From Sulfitobacter guttiformis (GTDB lineage Bacteria > Pseudomonadota > Alphaproteobacteria > Rhodobacterales > Rhodobacteraceae), in the NCBI RefSeq assembly GCF_003610455.1, contig NZ_RAQK01000001.1, positions 2,108,001 through 2,172,000 on the forward strand: a stretch of 64,000 nt of DNA, in the 5' to 3' direction. The position numbers were made by a program, and so were the translations under genes. The notes beneath the pieces are model-generated. The model was not told the origin of the DNA. It saw only the letters and a list, made by a program, of their open reading frames with translations, and made no database searches. Shown here piece after piece: positions 44,340 through 52,629 of this stretch. How positions within the stretch are numbered: the stretch's first letter is position 1; every line of letters begins with the position of its first letter.

Positions 44340-44546
44340 AAATTAACTCCATTTTCACTCATACCCAGATGAACAAGAACCGCCCGAGGAAAGCGGCGGG
44401 GATCATCCATACTTGTCAATAAATCAGCGGTGGAGAATCTGGCACACCGCGTATCCGCCAGTCTAGCTTTTCGTACTGATGGGTAAAGGCCCCGCAGAGA
44501 ATAAGCACGATAACGATACACACCTGTTGAAGTAGCGCTATATTTC

Positions 44547-44564
44547 GTTCAGTTATGACTGAAC
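44547..44564. promoter_or_regulatory. Perfect 18-base inverted repeat, candidate MarR operator
   Basis: GTTCAGT-TATG-ACTGAAC has seven-base perfect arms and a four-base spacer. It sits 57 bases before the MarR start in the 281-base gap between that gene and the divergent DUF4198 gene. MarR-type regulators bind palindromes of 16-20 bases near their own promoter, and a TTGACG sequence that could be a -35 lies just after it (44569-44574). The rest of the gap shows nothing recognisable. Confidence 0.6.
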
Positions 44565-44620
44565 AAATTTGACGACGGCGCCATATAAATATTGATCGCA
44601 CGCTAGACAGGAGACATTGA

Positions 44621-45082
44621 ATGTCTGAAGACGCGAAAGAGGATGCTGTTCGCACCGGATTTATCGAAAAGACCGGTTTGGTGAGTCAGGCAGAAGGCCT
44701 CCCTCGAATCGCGGGACGTGTTTTCGGGCTGCTTATCTATGATGGCGATACCGTTTCGTTTACCGATCTTGCAACGCGCTTGCAGGTCAGCCGTGCGAGC
44801 ATCAGCACCAGTATCCGCCTTCTCGAAGAGCGTGGATTGATCAAGCGGATCACGAAGCCTGGCGACCGTCAGGATTTTTTCCAACTTGCGCAAAACCCCT
44901 ATGGTACAATGCTCAAGGGGATCCAGCGGCGCAACCGCGCGATACAGGCCGATATTGCACAAACAATCGAAAGCCTGCCGAAAGACGCTCCAGCCGTAAG
45001 CAGACTGGGGGCCTATGCTGATTTTTACGCATCACTCGACGCCGCAGTTGTGGTTGCCCTGAACACCCTCAAGGATCATTGA
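44621..45082 (+). CDS. MarR/GbsR-type transcriptional regulator
   Basis: The 153-residue protein has a winged helix (about 40-110) with FTDLATRLQVSRASISTSIRLLEERGLI, followed by a wing with KPGDRQDFF. AGGAGACATTGA precedes the start. It is the first gene of a three-gene operon with the adaptor and RND permease and presumably represses it through the palindrome upstream. It resembles GbsR-like efflux regulators more than classical MarR. Confidence 0.87.
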   Translation: MSEDAKEDAVRTGFIEKTGLVSQAEGLPRIAGRVFGLLIYDGDTVSFTDLATRLQVSRASISTSIRLLEERGLIKRITKPGDRQDFFQLAQNPYGTMLKGIQRRNRAIQADIAQTIESLPKDAPAVSRLGAYADFYASLDAAVVVALNTLKDH

Positions 45083-45083
45083 A

Positions 45084-46289
45084 ATGACCGCTAAGACCGA
45101 CACAGCAAAAACAGAGCCTGCGCAGTCGCAAGAATTGGCAATGGACCCACAAGTAGTTAAAAGGTCAGCACAAAATACATCTGCGACCAAGCCACAAGAG
45201 CTGGTGTTCACTACTGACGATGGCGCCTCGCGATCAACTTGGTTTGCCGCAATTCTGGTTGTACTGATCATCGGCTGGATGGGCAGCGGATTTGTATTTC
45301 CTTCGGAGGAAACTGATCCGGTTGCCGCACGCGAAAATCGCCAACCTGTCGCGGTCGCAGTGACAACATCGGTTGCCGAAACCGTCACCCAATATTACCA
45401 GGCCGAAGGTCAGGCATTGCCCGACCGTGATACCATGCTGAGAGCAGAAGCATCCGGAGATATAGCCGAGGTTTTGGTGGCGAAGGGGCAGGACGTGCAA
45501 GCGGGGGATATTATCGCCCGATTTGATCCGGTTGGAAACGAAGCCGATGCCAACCGTGCCGCAGAGGAGTTGGCCCGTGCGCAACGTGAGTTTGACAATG
45601 CGCAGCAATTGCTCGACCGGGGTGTCGCGACCGCAGATCGTGTGGCACAGGCGCGTGCTGCGCTCGCCACGGCACAGGCGCAGGTAACAGATGCTGCACA
45701 GGCGGCAAAGGCGCTGACCATTACGGCCCCCTTTGCCGGACGGATCGAGACGCTTGATCTGGACGAGGGCGAGTTTGTTTCTGCCGGAACCGAAGTGGGG
45801 CGTTTGGTCGATATTACACCTCTCACGGTTGCCATTCAGGTCCCACAACAGTCGCTTACGCGCCTATCGGTGGGGCAGCTGGCAACTGTCCAATTCATTA
45901 CCGGAGAAGAGCGCGCGGGTGTCGTGACCTTTGTAGGCACTTCTGCCGCGTCTGAGACCCGTACATTTCTGGCCGAGATCGAAGTCGAGAACGAAGATAG
46001 CGCAATCCCTGCTGGCATCTCGTCGGAGGTGAGCATTCCCACTGGAGAGATCACGGCACATTTCCTCTCACCCTCAATCGTTTCGTTGAACACCGAAGGC
46101 GCGCTAGGGGTCAAAACGGTCAACGCGGATAACGTGGTCGAGTTTTTCGAGGTGCAGGTCGTCAAAGCGCAGATTGACGGCATATGGGTCACCGGCTTGC
46201 CCGAAAGCGCCGATATGATCACGGTCGGTCAGGGGTACGTCAACGCCGCCGAGACTGTCGCGCCAAGCGCGGGGGAGCCAGCGCGATGA
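45084..46289 (+). CDS. RND efflux periplasmic adaptor (HlyD/MFP family) with long cytoplasmic tail
   Basis: The 401-residue protein begins with about 50 hydrophilic residues before a single membrane helix (about 53-72, FAAILVVLIIGWMGSGFVF), instead of the usual short signal anchor. After it come the lipoyl half-motif GDIAEVLVAKGQDVQAGDIIARFD, a helical hairpin (about 155-205) and the second half AGRIETLDLDEGEFVSAGTEVGRLVDI, then beta-barrel and membrane-proximal domains. It links the RND pump to an outer-membrane channel, which is not encoded here. It overlaps the permease gene by four bases. Confidence 0.9.
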   Translation: MTAKTDTAKTEPAQSQELAMDPQVVKRSAQNTSATKPQELVFTTDDGASRSTWFAAILVVLIIGWMGSGFVFPSEETDPVAARENRQPVAVAVTTSVAETVTQYYQAEGQALPDRDTMLRAEASGDIAEVLVAKGQDVQAGDIIARFDPVGNEADANRAAEELARAQREFDNAQQLLDRGVATADRVAQARAALATAQAQVTDAAQAAKALTITAPFAGRIETLDLDEGEFVSAGTEVGRLVDITPLTVAIQVPQQSLTRLSVGQLATVQFITGEERAGVVTFVGTSAASETRTFLAEIEVENEDSAIPAGISSEVSIPTGEITAHFLSPSIVSLNTEGALGVKTVNADNVVEFFEVQVVKAQIDGIWVTGLPESADMITVGQGYVNAAETVAPSAGEPAR

Positions 46290-49200
46290 ACAGTATAATT
46301 GATTTTGCATTTTCGCGGTCGCGGGTCGTAGTTATGGCTTTGCTGCTCATCCTCGGGGTGGGTGCTTATGCCTATGTCGCGATCCCCAAAGAGGCCAATC
46401 CCGAGGTGCCGTTGCCGCTGTTTTATGTCTCGACCGGTCTGGACGGAATTAGCCCTACGGATGCCGAGCGGCTCTTGCTGGAGCCTATGGAAACGGAATT
46501 TGGTTCTATCTCCGGCCTCCAGAGCATGAAGTCCGATGCGACCGAAGGGTTTGTTTCTATCCAGCTTGAATTTATCCCCGGCGGTGACAATCAGGAAGCC
46601 CTTGATAAGGTGCGCGAAGCGGCCGACCGGGCGCAGGGCGACCTGCCAGATGACGCCTATGATATCACAATCACAGAGATCAATACCGCCCTGTTTCCAA
46701 TTATTACCGCGATCCTGTCAGGCCCTGTGCCGGAACGCACGCTGAACGATTTGGCAGATCAGATGCAGGAAGAGATCGAGGGCCTTCAGGGCGTGCTCGA
46801 GGTCGACATCGGCGGCCAGCGGTTCGAGTTTCTCGAAGTGCTCATCGATCCGACAGTGTTCCAGACCTATAATCTGTCATTCGATGAATTGATCGGGCAG
46901 ATACAGCGCAACAACCGCTTGATTGCTGCCGGTGCGATCGAGACAGGATCGGGCCGGATTGTACTCAAGGTGCCGGGGTTGATCGAGGATCTGGAAGATG
47001 TGATGGCGATGCCGGTGAAAGTGCGCGGCAACGCGGTTGTTACCTTTGGCGATGTAGCCACGATCAGGCGTACTTTCGAGGACCCGGACTCTTTCGCGCG
47101 CATCAATGGCCAGCCTGCTCTGGCGCTGGAGGTCACTAAACGCTCTGGCGCGAATATCATTGAAACCGTGGATGAGGTGAAGACGCTGGTCGAAGAGATG
47201 CGCGCTGACTGGCCTGACAGCATCGAAATCACCTATCTGCAAGACCAGTCCAAACAGGTAAAAGACCTACTAAGCGATCTGGAGGCCAACGTAATCGCTG
47301 CCGTTATTCTTGTGATGATCGTAATTGTACTGGCGCTGGGCACCCGCTCCGCGATCCTTGTGGGACTTTCTATTCCGGGGGCGTTCTTTGCTGGTGTTAT
47401 CGCCCTTTGGGCCATGGGTTTTTCCATGAACATTATCGTTTTGTTCGCACTGATCCTTGTGGTCGGGATGCTGGTGGACGGCGCGATCGTGACGACAGAA
47501 CTCGCCGACCGAAAATTACAAGAAGGTGCCGCGCCCAAAGAGGCATACACCTTTGCGGCCAAACGCATGGCTTGGCCGATTATCGCCTCGACAGCGACCA
47601 CACTTTCCGTTTTCTTTCCACTCCTATTCTGGACCGGAATGGTGGGAGAATTCATGAAATACCTCCCCATCACCGTGATCCTCACGCTCTCAGCTTCCCT
47701 TTTCATGGCTCTCGTATTTATCCCCGTTGTTGGCGGACTGATCGGCAAGCGCCAGCCGCAGTCAGCAAAGTCAAAAGCTGCACTACACGCCGCCGAATTT
47801 GGTGATCCGCGCAAAATGGGCGGATTTACCGGTGGCTATGTGCGGCTGTTGGAGCGAGCCATCATGCGCCCCGCAGCTACATTGCTGTTGGCGATTGCAC
47901 TGCTGCTGGGGGGCTTTGGCATGTATGGCACCTTCGGAAAAGGTGTGAGTTTCTTTCCCTCCGTCGAACCTGATTTTATGCAGGTACAGGTCCGTGCCCG
48001 TGATAATTTTTCGATCTTCGAGCGCGATGCACTGGTGCGTGCCGTTGAGGAGCGCATTCTTGGATATGATGAGATCGCCAGCATTTATGCCCGCTCTATT
48101 ATGTCGGCGGGGCAGGGCGACGAAGAAACCATCGGCACGTTACAATTGGAGCTGATGCCATGGGACACTCGCCGCACAGCTGCCGAAATCGGAATCGATA
48201 TTCGCAAAAGCGTATCCGATATCGCTGGCATCGACGTACAGGTCCAAACTGAAAGCGGCGGTCCCACAGCGGGCAAACCTGTGAACCTGCAAATCACCGC
48301 CCGTAATCCCGATGTTCAGGGCGTAGCAGTGCAGCAGGTCCGCGATATAATGGACCGGATGGGTGGTTTTACCGATGTGACCGATACACGGCCTGTGCCC
48401 GGCGTTGAGGTATCAATCCTCGTGAACCGTGCCGAAGCTGCCCGGTTTGGCGCAGACGTGAGCCTGCTGGGACAGGCGGTGCAGTTACTGACCCAAGGGA
48501 TAACTGTAGCAGACTACCGGCCCGATGACATCGATGGATCGCTCGACATCCGCGTACGTTTCCCGCGAGAAGAGCGCTCGCTTGCTGAGTTGGGCAGCCT
48601 GCGGGTGCCAACCTCGGCCGGTCTTGTGCCAATCTCGAATTTTGTCACATTTGCCCCCTCGAACCGGACAGGCGTTATCCGCCGCATCGATGAAAAACGC
48701 GTAGCGACGATTGAGGCAAACGTTGCACCCGGTGTTCTGGTCAACGATCAGGTTGTGGCACTGACGGCGGCGCTTGATGCGATAGATTTGCCCGAGGGGG
48801 TCGCCTTTAGTTTCGGCGGCGAGGCGGAAGATCAGGCTGAAAGCATGACATTTCTTGTTGGCGCTTTCGGGACGGCGATATTTTTGATGTTCGTTATCCT
48901 CGTGCTTCAGTTCAACAACTTCTTTCAGGCCTTCGTGGTCATGTCTGCGATCATATTCTCGATTGCCGGTGTATTGCTGGGTCTCATCGTCACGGGCCGA
49001 CCTTTTGGTATTGTGATGGGAGGTATCGGTGTCATCGCCCTTGCAGGGATCGTGGTGAACAACAACATTGTTTTGATCGACACCTATAATGATCTAAAAA
49101 AATCCGGCCAATCCCCGATGGAGGCCGCACTGCGCACAGGAGCGCAACGGCTGCGCCCTGTTATCCTGACCTCTCTGACGACGGCATTGGGATTGCTGCC

Positions 49201-49414
49201 TATGGTGATCGGACTGAACCTGAATTTCTTCACGCGCGAAATCGTATATGGTGCGCCCTCAACCCAGTGGTGGACCGAGCTTTCCTCGGCCATTGCGGGG
49301 GGATTGGTGATTGCTACGATCCTGACCCTTGTAGTGACCCCTGCCATGCTAATGCTTGGGGAAAGGCGTGAGGCGCGGTCAAAACCGCCCGTACCGGAGT
49401 TTCCGGCGGAATAG
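46286..49414 (+). CDS. RND efflux permease with altered proton-relay residues
   Basis: The start at 46286 (MNSIIDFAFSRSRVVVMALLLIL) makes an ATGA overlap with the adaptor gene; the frame from 46184 lies inside that gene. The 1042-residue protein has the 12-helix RND layout with two large periplasmic loops. In helix 4 the usual VDDAI reads VDGAI: Asp398 is kept and the second Asp is Gly399. In helix 10 the usual Lys region reads GIVVNNNIVLID with Asn925. These replace two of the four proton-relay residues known from AcrB. It probably exports small lipophilic or metal-like compounds; substrate unknown. Confidence 0.9.
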   Translation: MNSIIDFAFSRSRVVVMALLLILGVGAYAYVAIPKEANPEVPLPLFYVSTGLDGISPTDAERLLLEPMETEFGSISGLQSMKSDATEGFVSIQLEFIPGGDNQEALDKVREAADRAQGDLPDDAYDITITEINTALFPIITAILSGPVPERTLNDLADQMQEEIEGLQGVLEVDIGGQRFEFLEVLIDPTVFQTYNLSFDELIGQIQRNNRLIAAGAIETGSGRIVLKVPGLIEDLEDVMAMPVKVRGNAVVTFGDVATIRRTFEDPDSFARINGQPALALEVTKRSGANIIETVDEVKTLVEEMRADWPDSIEITYLQDQSKQVKDLLSDLEANVIAAVILVMIVIVLALGTRSAILVGLSIPGAFFAGVIALWAMGFSMNIIVLFALILVVGMLVDGAIVTTELADRKLQEGAAPKEAYTFAAKRMAWPIIASTATTLSVFFPLLFWTGMVGEFMKYLPITVILTLSASLFMALVFIPVVGGLIGKRQPQSAKSKAALHAAEFGDPRKMGGFTGGYVRLLERAIMRPAATLLLAIALLLGGFGMYGTFGKGVSFFPSVEPDFMQVQVRARDNFSIFERDALVRAVEERILGYDEIASIYARSIMSAGQGDEETIGTLQLELMPWDTRRTAAEIGIDIRKSVSDIAGIDVQVQTESGGPTAGKPVNLQITARNPDVQGVAVQQVRDIMDRMGGFTDVTDTRPVPGVEVSILVNRAEAARFGADVSLLGQAVQLLTQGITVADYRPDDIDGSLDIRVRFPREERSLAELGSLRVPTSAGLVPISNFVTFAPSNRTGVIRRIDEKRVATIEANVAPGVLVNDQVVALTAALDAIDLPEGVAFSFGGEAEDQAESMTFLVGAFGTAIFLMFVILVLQFNNFFQAFVVMSAIIFSIAGVLLGLIVTGRPFGIVMGGIGVIALAGIVVNNNIVLIDTYNDLKKSGQSPMEAALRTGAQRLRPVILTSLTTALGLLPMVIGLNLNFFTREIVYGAPSTQWWTELSSAIAGGLVIATILTLVVTPAMLMLGERREARSKPPVPEFPAE

Positions 49415-49478
49415 ATGCCGAGAGGTAGGCAGAAGAGCCGCCCTACTGCACAAGGATAACCTATAATGTGCCATCGGT

Positions 49479-49506
49479 CCCCCTATATAAAGTGAAGTAT
49501 AGGGGG
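49479..49506 (+). terminator. Perfect nine-base hairpin after the RND permease gene
   Basis: CCCCCTATA (49479-49487) and TATAGGGGG (49498-49506) form a perfect stem with loop TAAAGTGAAG, 65 bases after the RND stop. There is no U-run, so it may be a weak terminator or a binding site. A TATAATGTG sequence at about 49462 just upstream could be a -10 box of the next gene. The remaining gap to 49674 shows nothing else. Confidence 0.45.
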
Positions 49507-49674
49507 CATCGCGCCCTTACGCGTGATTAAAAGCGCAAAAACCTAATTTAGTGATGGTTTGCCGAAATTGTTTCACGCCATGGACACCTTAATGCCCAAA
49601 ACTTCGTTTTTTATAAAATTTACCTGAGGATGCACCGCATGGCTGTGTCCGGAACCGTTGTTTTGGAGCTTTTG

Positions 49675-50640
49675 ATGCGCATTTTGGCAATTGATGATGA
49701 TCCGGTGATCCTCGAACTGCTTGAGGCATCTTTGTGCAGTGCCGATGGTTTCGACCTCGCCACACATCCCAGTGCGGAAAGTGCGCTTGATGCCCTTGAA
49801 GGATCGCGAACTCCATTTGACTGTATCCTGCTGGATATCATGCTGCCGGGGATTGATGGCATCGAGATGTGCGAGCTGCTCCGCAAGACAGCCGAGTACC
49901 GCTCTGTTCCGATCCTGATGATTACCGGCTGCACTGAAGAGAACCTGATGGCACGGGCCTTCAATGTAGGCGCGACTGATTTTTTGATGAAGCCGCTGAA
50001 CCAGCTGGAATTGATCGCACGGGTGAAAAGTGCAGGTTTGCTCAACCGCAGTTTGCGCACCGCGCATCACTCCATGGGAGAGCTGTCACGGCTGTTGAAG
50101 GTCTCATTTGATGCTCCGGTGAGTTTGAGTGGCGACGGTATGACCAATATGTTGGCCCTCGAAAACCGCTTTTTGCGCTGTAAAACGCAGCGTTTTGCGA
50201 TGACGCTTTTTGATCTGGATATCTGCGGTTTGCGCGGCATTTATCGGTCTGTAGGTGCTACAGCATTTCGTCAGTGTCTAGAACTTATCGCCGAAGCGGC
50301 GGGGTACGCGACTGCCGGACTGAATGTCGAGATGGCCTATGTCGGCAATGGCCGATTCTTTGGATGCAGCTTTGACCGTAAGCGGATCAACTTTGAGACA
50401 CATACAGCTGAGTTCAATAAAAAGCTGGGCGAAATTTGGGACTCGGAGGGTACCGGTGTACCAACCCCGCCTACGGGAAAATTCAGACAAACCTCGGAGC
50501 AGCGAATCTGGTCGGGCACGTCAGCGTGTAACCAGCTGCAGGCCCTGAAATCAGGGGGCGGGCGCTTTCCTCACTTTCTGATCTCGGATGAGGTGGACCT
50601 CTTTTCGCGATTTGACACTAAAATAAACGCAACTTCCTGA
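49675..50640 (+). CDS. Response regulator with receiver and degenerate GGDEF-like C-terminal domain
   Basis: The start at 49675 (MRILAIDDDP) has TTGGAG upstream. Residues 1-120 are a complete receiver: DDD at 7-9, phospho-acceptor D54, Thr in MITG and K106. The C-terminal half (about 155-235) resembles a GGDEF domain by pattern: FAMTLFDLDICGLRGIYRSVG aligns with the LDxDxFKxxND segment and VGNGRF (223-228) falls where GGDEF should be. The catalytic signature is missing, so it should not make c-di-GMP. No DNA-binding motif is visible. It shares this layout with the next gene; both are probably targets of the kinases nearby. Confidence 0.8.
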   Translation: MRILAIDDDPVILELLEASLCSADGFDLATHPSAESALDALEGSRTPFDCILLDIMLPGIDGIEMCELLRKTAEYRSVPILMITGCTEENLMARAFNVGATDFLMKPLNQLELIARVKSAGLLNRSLRTAHHSMGELSRLLKVSFDAPVSLSGDGMTNMLALENRFLRCKTQRFAMTLFDLDICGLRGIYRSVGATAFRQCLELIAEAAGYATAGLNVEMAYVGNGRFFGCSFDRKRINFETHTAEFNKKLGEIWDSEGTGVPTPPTGKFRQTSEQRIWSGTSACNQLQALKSGGGRFPHFLISDEVDLFSRFDTKINATS

Positions 50641-50813
50641 TGCAGATAAAGATGTCGGAGCCAATAAGAATAAGGTTCGGCGCGACAATACCTCTGGTTT
50701 ATCCAATATTGTTTCGATCCGACAAACTTATGCCATCATTCTCATACAGGTTGTTACTATAGAAAAATAAACGGGCATCCGAAAAATGGCCCGGAAACGT
50801 ACCGGAGATAGAA

Positions 50814-51803
50814 ATGAGAATCCTCGCTGTTGATGACGATCCAATCATCCTCGAATTGCTTGCGCAGTTTGTTGAATTCGTTGGCGGGCATGAGCTGGTG
50901 ACAGCGACCTCCGGTCAAGAGGCAATCCAGCTTGTGAAATCATCCGGTAAATCAGGTTTCGACTGTTTCTTGTTTGATATTCAGATGCCTCAGATGGACG
51001 GGATCGAACTCACGCAAAACATTCGTGATATGGCGCAACATGCTGACACGCCCGTTCTGATGCTCACGGCAATGTCGGACAAGCGCTACATTGATGCTGC
51101 CTTCGCTGCGGGTGCGACTGATTATGTGACCAAGCCTTTTGAGGTGACGGAGCTTACGGCGAGGCTGCGCCTGGTCGAGGATCTGGTGAAAACCCGCCGG
51201 ATCAGAACCAAAAAGATTTTTGCGACCCAATCTCGTTCTGCGCAGGCTCAACCAAATGTACTCGCAAGCAAGCTTGAGCTGCATGATCCGGTCTCCATCT
51301 ACGATGTAGATAACGTAATCGAATACCCGGCAATGGAGAACTACGTGCGCCAGCTTGCACGCGGTTCGATGTTCGGGTCCTCTACATTCGCCTTCACAGT
51401 TCGCAAGATTGCAGAGCATCATGCCCATCTTTCTGCCGCCGAATTTGCATTTCTGATTTCTGACGTTGCAGAGGTGATTTCGGACACATTGGCGGGGCAT
51501 CAGTTCCTCATGGCTTATGCTGGTAGCGGCACATTCGTTTGTGTCACCGAAAGCGGTTGGCGCCCTGACATGGCTCCGATGATGGATGCGATCAATTTGT
51601 CGCTTTCACGCACCGAGCTTTTTGATAATTCCGGTCAGCAACTTTATGTCCGCGTCAGTGCGGGTGATGCAATCCGGCTTATCTGGAAGTCAGAGAACTC
51701 TGTTATGGAGGCTGTATCGGCTGCGTATCTGTCGGCGGAGGCTGCCAGTGCAGCGCACGAGCGCTCTATGAACGACCTCTGGCTCTCGCCGCAGCGGGCA
51801 TGA
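50814..51803 (+). CDS. Response regulator with receiver and degenerate GGDEF-like domain, paralogue
   Basis: The 329-residue protein has a full receiver (DDD 7-9, D55, Thr in MLTA, K107) and a C-terminal half (about 170-290) that parallels the preceding gene. AMENYVRQLARGSMFGSSTFAF resembles its ALENRFLRCKTQRFAM segment, and AGSGTF (236-241) stands where GGDEF would be. The insert between receiver and C-terminal half is longer and basic (KTRRIRTKK). It has its own upstream region of 173 bases and ends in an ATGA overlap with the Hpt gene, so RR2 and Hpt are made together. Confidence 0.8.
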   Translation: MRILAVDDDPIILELLAQFVEFVGGHELVTATSGQEAIQLVKSSGKSGFDCFLFDIQMPQMDGIELTQNIRDMAQHADTPVLMLTAMSDKRYIDAAFAAGATDYVTKPFEVTELTARLRLVEDLVKTRRIRTKKIFATQSRSAQAQPNVLASKLELHDPVSIYDVDNVIEYPAMENYVRQLARGSMFGSSTFAFTVRKIAEHHAHLSAAEFAFLISDVAEVISDTLAGHQFLMAYAGSGTFVCVTESGWRPDMAPMMDAINLSLSRTELFDNSGQQLYVRVSAGDAIRLIWKSENSVMEAVSAAYLSAEAASAAHERSMNDLWLSPQRA

Positions 51804-52159
51804 AGGATATGCCCTCAGAGCTGCCCGGCCTTGAGCGTATCAAAGAACGCTTTTTGTCGCTGCTTGCAGAGCGACAAACAACAATTGCCCATCACGCACT
51901 GGCAGCATGGGAAAGTGATAGCGCTGCTGCGCAGTCCTCAAACCTGCAGGGGGCGCAAAATGTTCTGCATCAGATTGCGGGCTCTGCAGGTTCGCTCGGC
52001 TTTGTAGAGTTGGGGGAGGCGGCACGCAGTTGCGAGGGCGCAATCATCACTTTCCTCGACAGTAACGATGGTGCTCAGGGGAGCTTGCCACATTCGTTGT
52101 TTGAGGAACTTGATGACTTTGTGTGCATGAGCCAGACACTGCTCGCGCAGAGGTCATAA
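51800..52159 (+). CDS. Hpt-domain phosphotransfer protein
   Basis: The 119-residue helical protein has the Hpt motif LHQIAGSAGSLGFVELGEAARSCE, with phospho-accepting His57. Length fits a stand-alone Hpt. It is coupled to RR2 by a four-base overlap. With a hybrid kinase and free receivers close by it completes a four-step His-Asp-His-Asp relay. Confidence 0.82.
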   Translation: MKDMPSELPGLERIKERFLSLLAERQTTIAHHALAAWESDSAAAQSSNLQGAQNVLHQIAGSAGSLGFVELGEAARSCEGAIITFLDSNDGAQGSLPHSLFEELDDFVCMSQTLLAQRS

Positions 52160-52229
52160 GCGACACGCGCGCCATTCACGTAAGCATCTGTTTTTTCAAT
52201 CTTCCTATTCCAGCCAAGCCGGGGTGGGG

Positions 52230-52613
52230 TCAGGTTCTTTGAATGGATTTTTCGATGGCCTGTTTTATCTGCTCTGACAGCGCCATGGGATCAAACGGTT
52301 TGCTGATCACATCAGCCGCACCATTCGCGAGCAATTCCTCGATCTCGGAATGCTGGGCGCGAGCGGTCATGAAGATTGCGGGAACCGCCGAGAGCGCGGG
52401 ATCTTTGCGCATCTGGTCCAGTGTCTCACGGCCCGTCATGCCCGGCATCATCATATCCAGCAAAAACACGTCCGGTGCGAATTCAGAAACCTTTTCAAGG
52501 GCGTCATTGCCAGAATTGCACTGAAGCACTTCGAACTCGCCTGACATTTCAAGAGCCATCAACGCTATTTCACGGATATCCGCATCATCTTCTACGTGTA
52601 GTAACTTGATCAT
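52230..52613 (-). CDS. Single-domain CheY-like response regulator
   Basis: The 127-residue protein is one receiver: VEDD at 7-10, phospho-acceptor D53 in LLDMMMPG, Thr in MTARA and Lys in VISKPFD. No output domain is attached. It starts 16 bases after the stop of the histidine kinase gene (52630) and has GGGAG upstream, so it forms an operon with that kinase. It converges on the Hpt gene with a 70-base gap that shows no terminator. Confidence 0.9.
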   Translation of the reverse strand: MIKLLHVEDDADIREIALMALEMSGEFEVLQCNSGNDALEKVSEFAPDVFLLDMMMPGMTGRETLDQMRKDPALSAVPAIFMTARAQHSEIEELLANGAADVISKPFDPMALSEQIKQAIEKSIQRT

Positions 52614-52629
52614 CGATTGCCACTCCCTG

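Noticed and set aside
44340..44620. Small minus-strand frame within the DUF4198-MarR gap as a gene
   Set aside because: It has no family likeness, overlaps the palindromic operator and promoter of the MarR gene and has no convincing ribosome-binding site.
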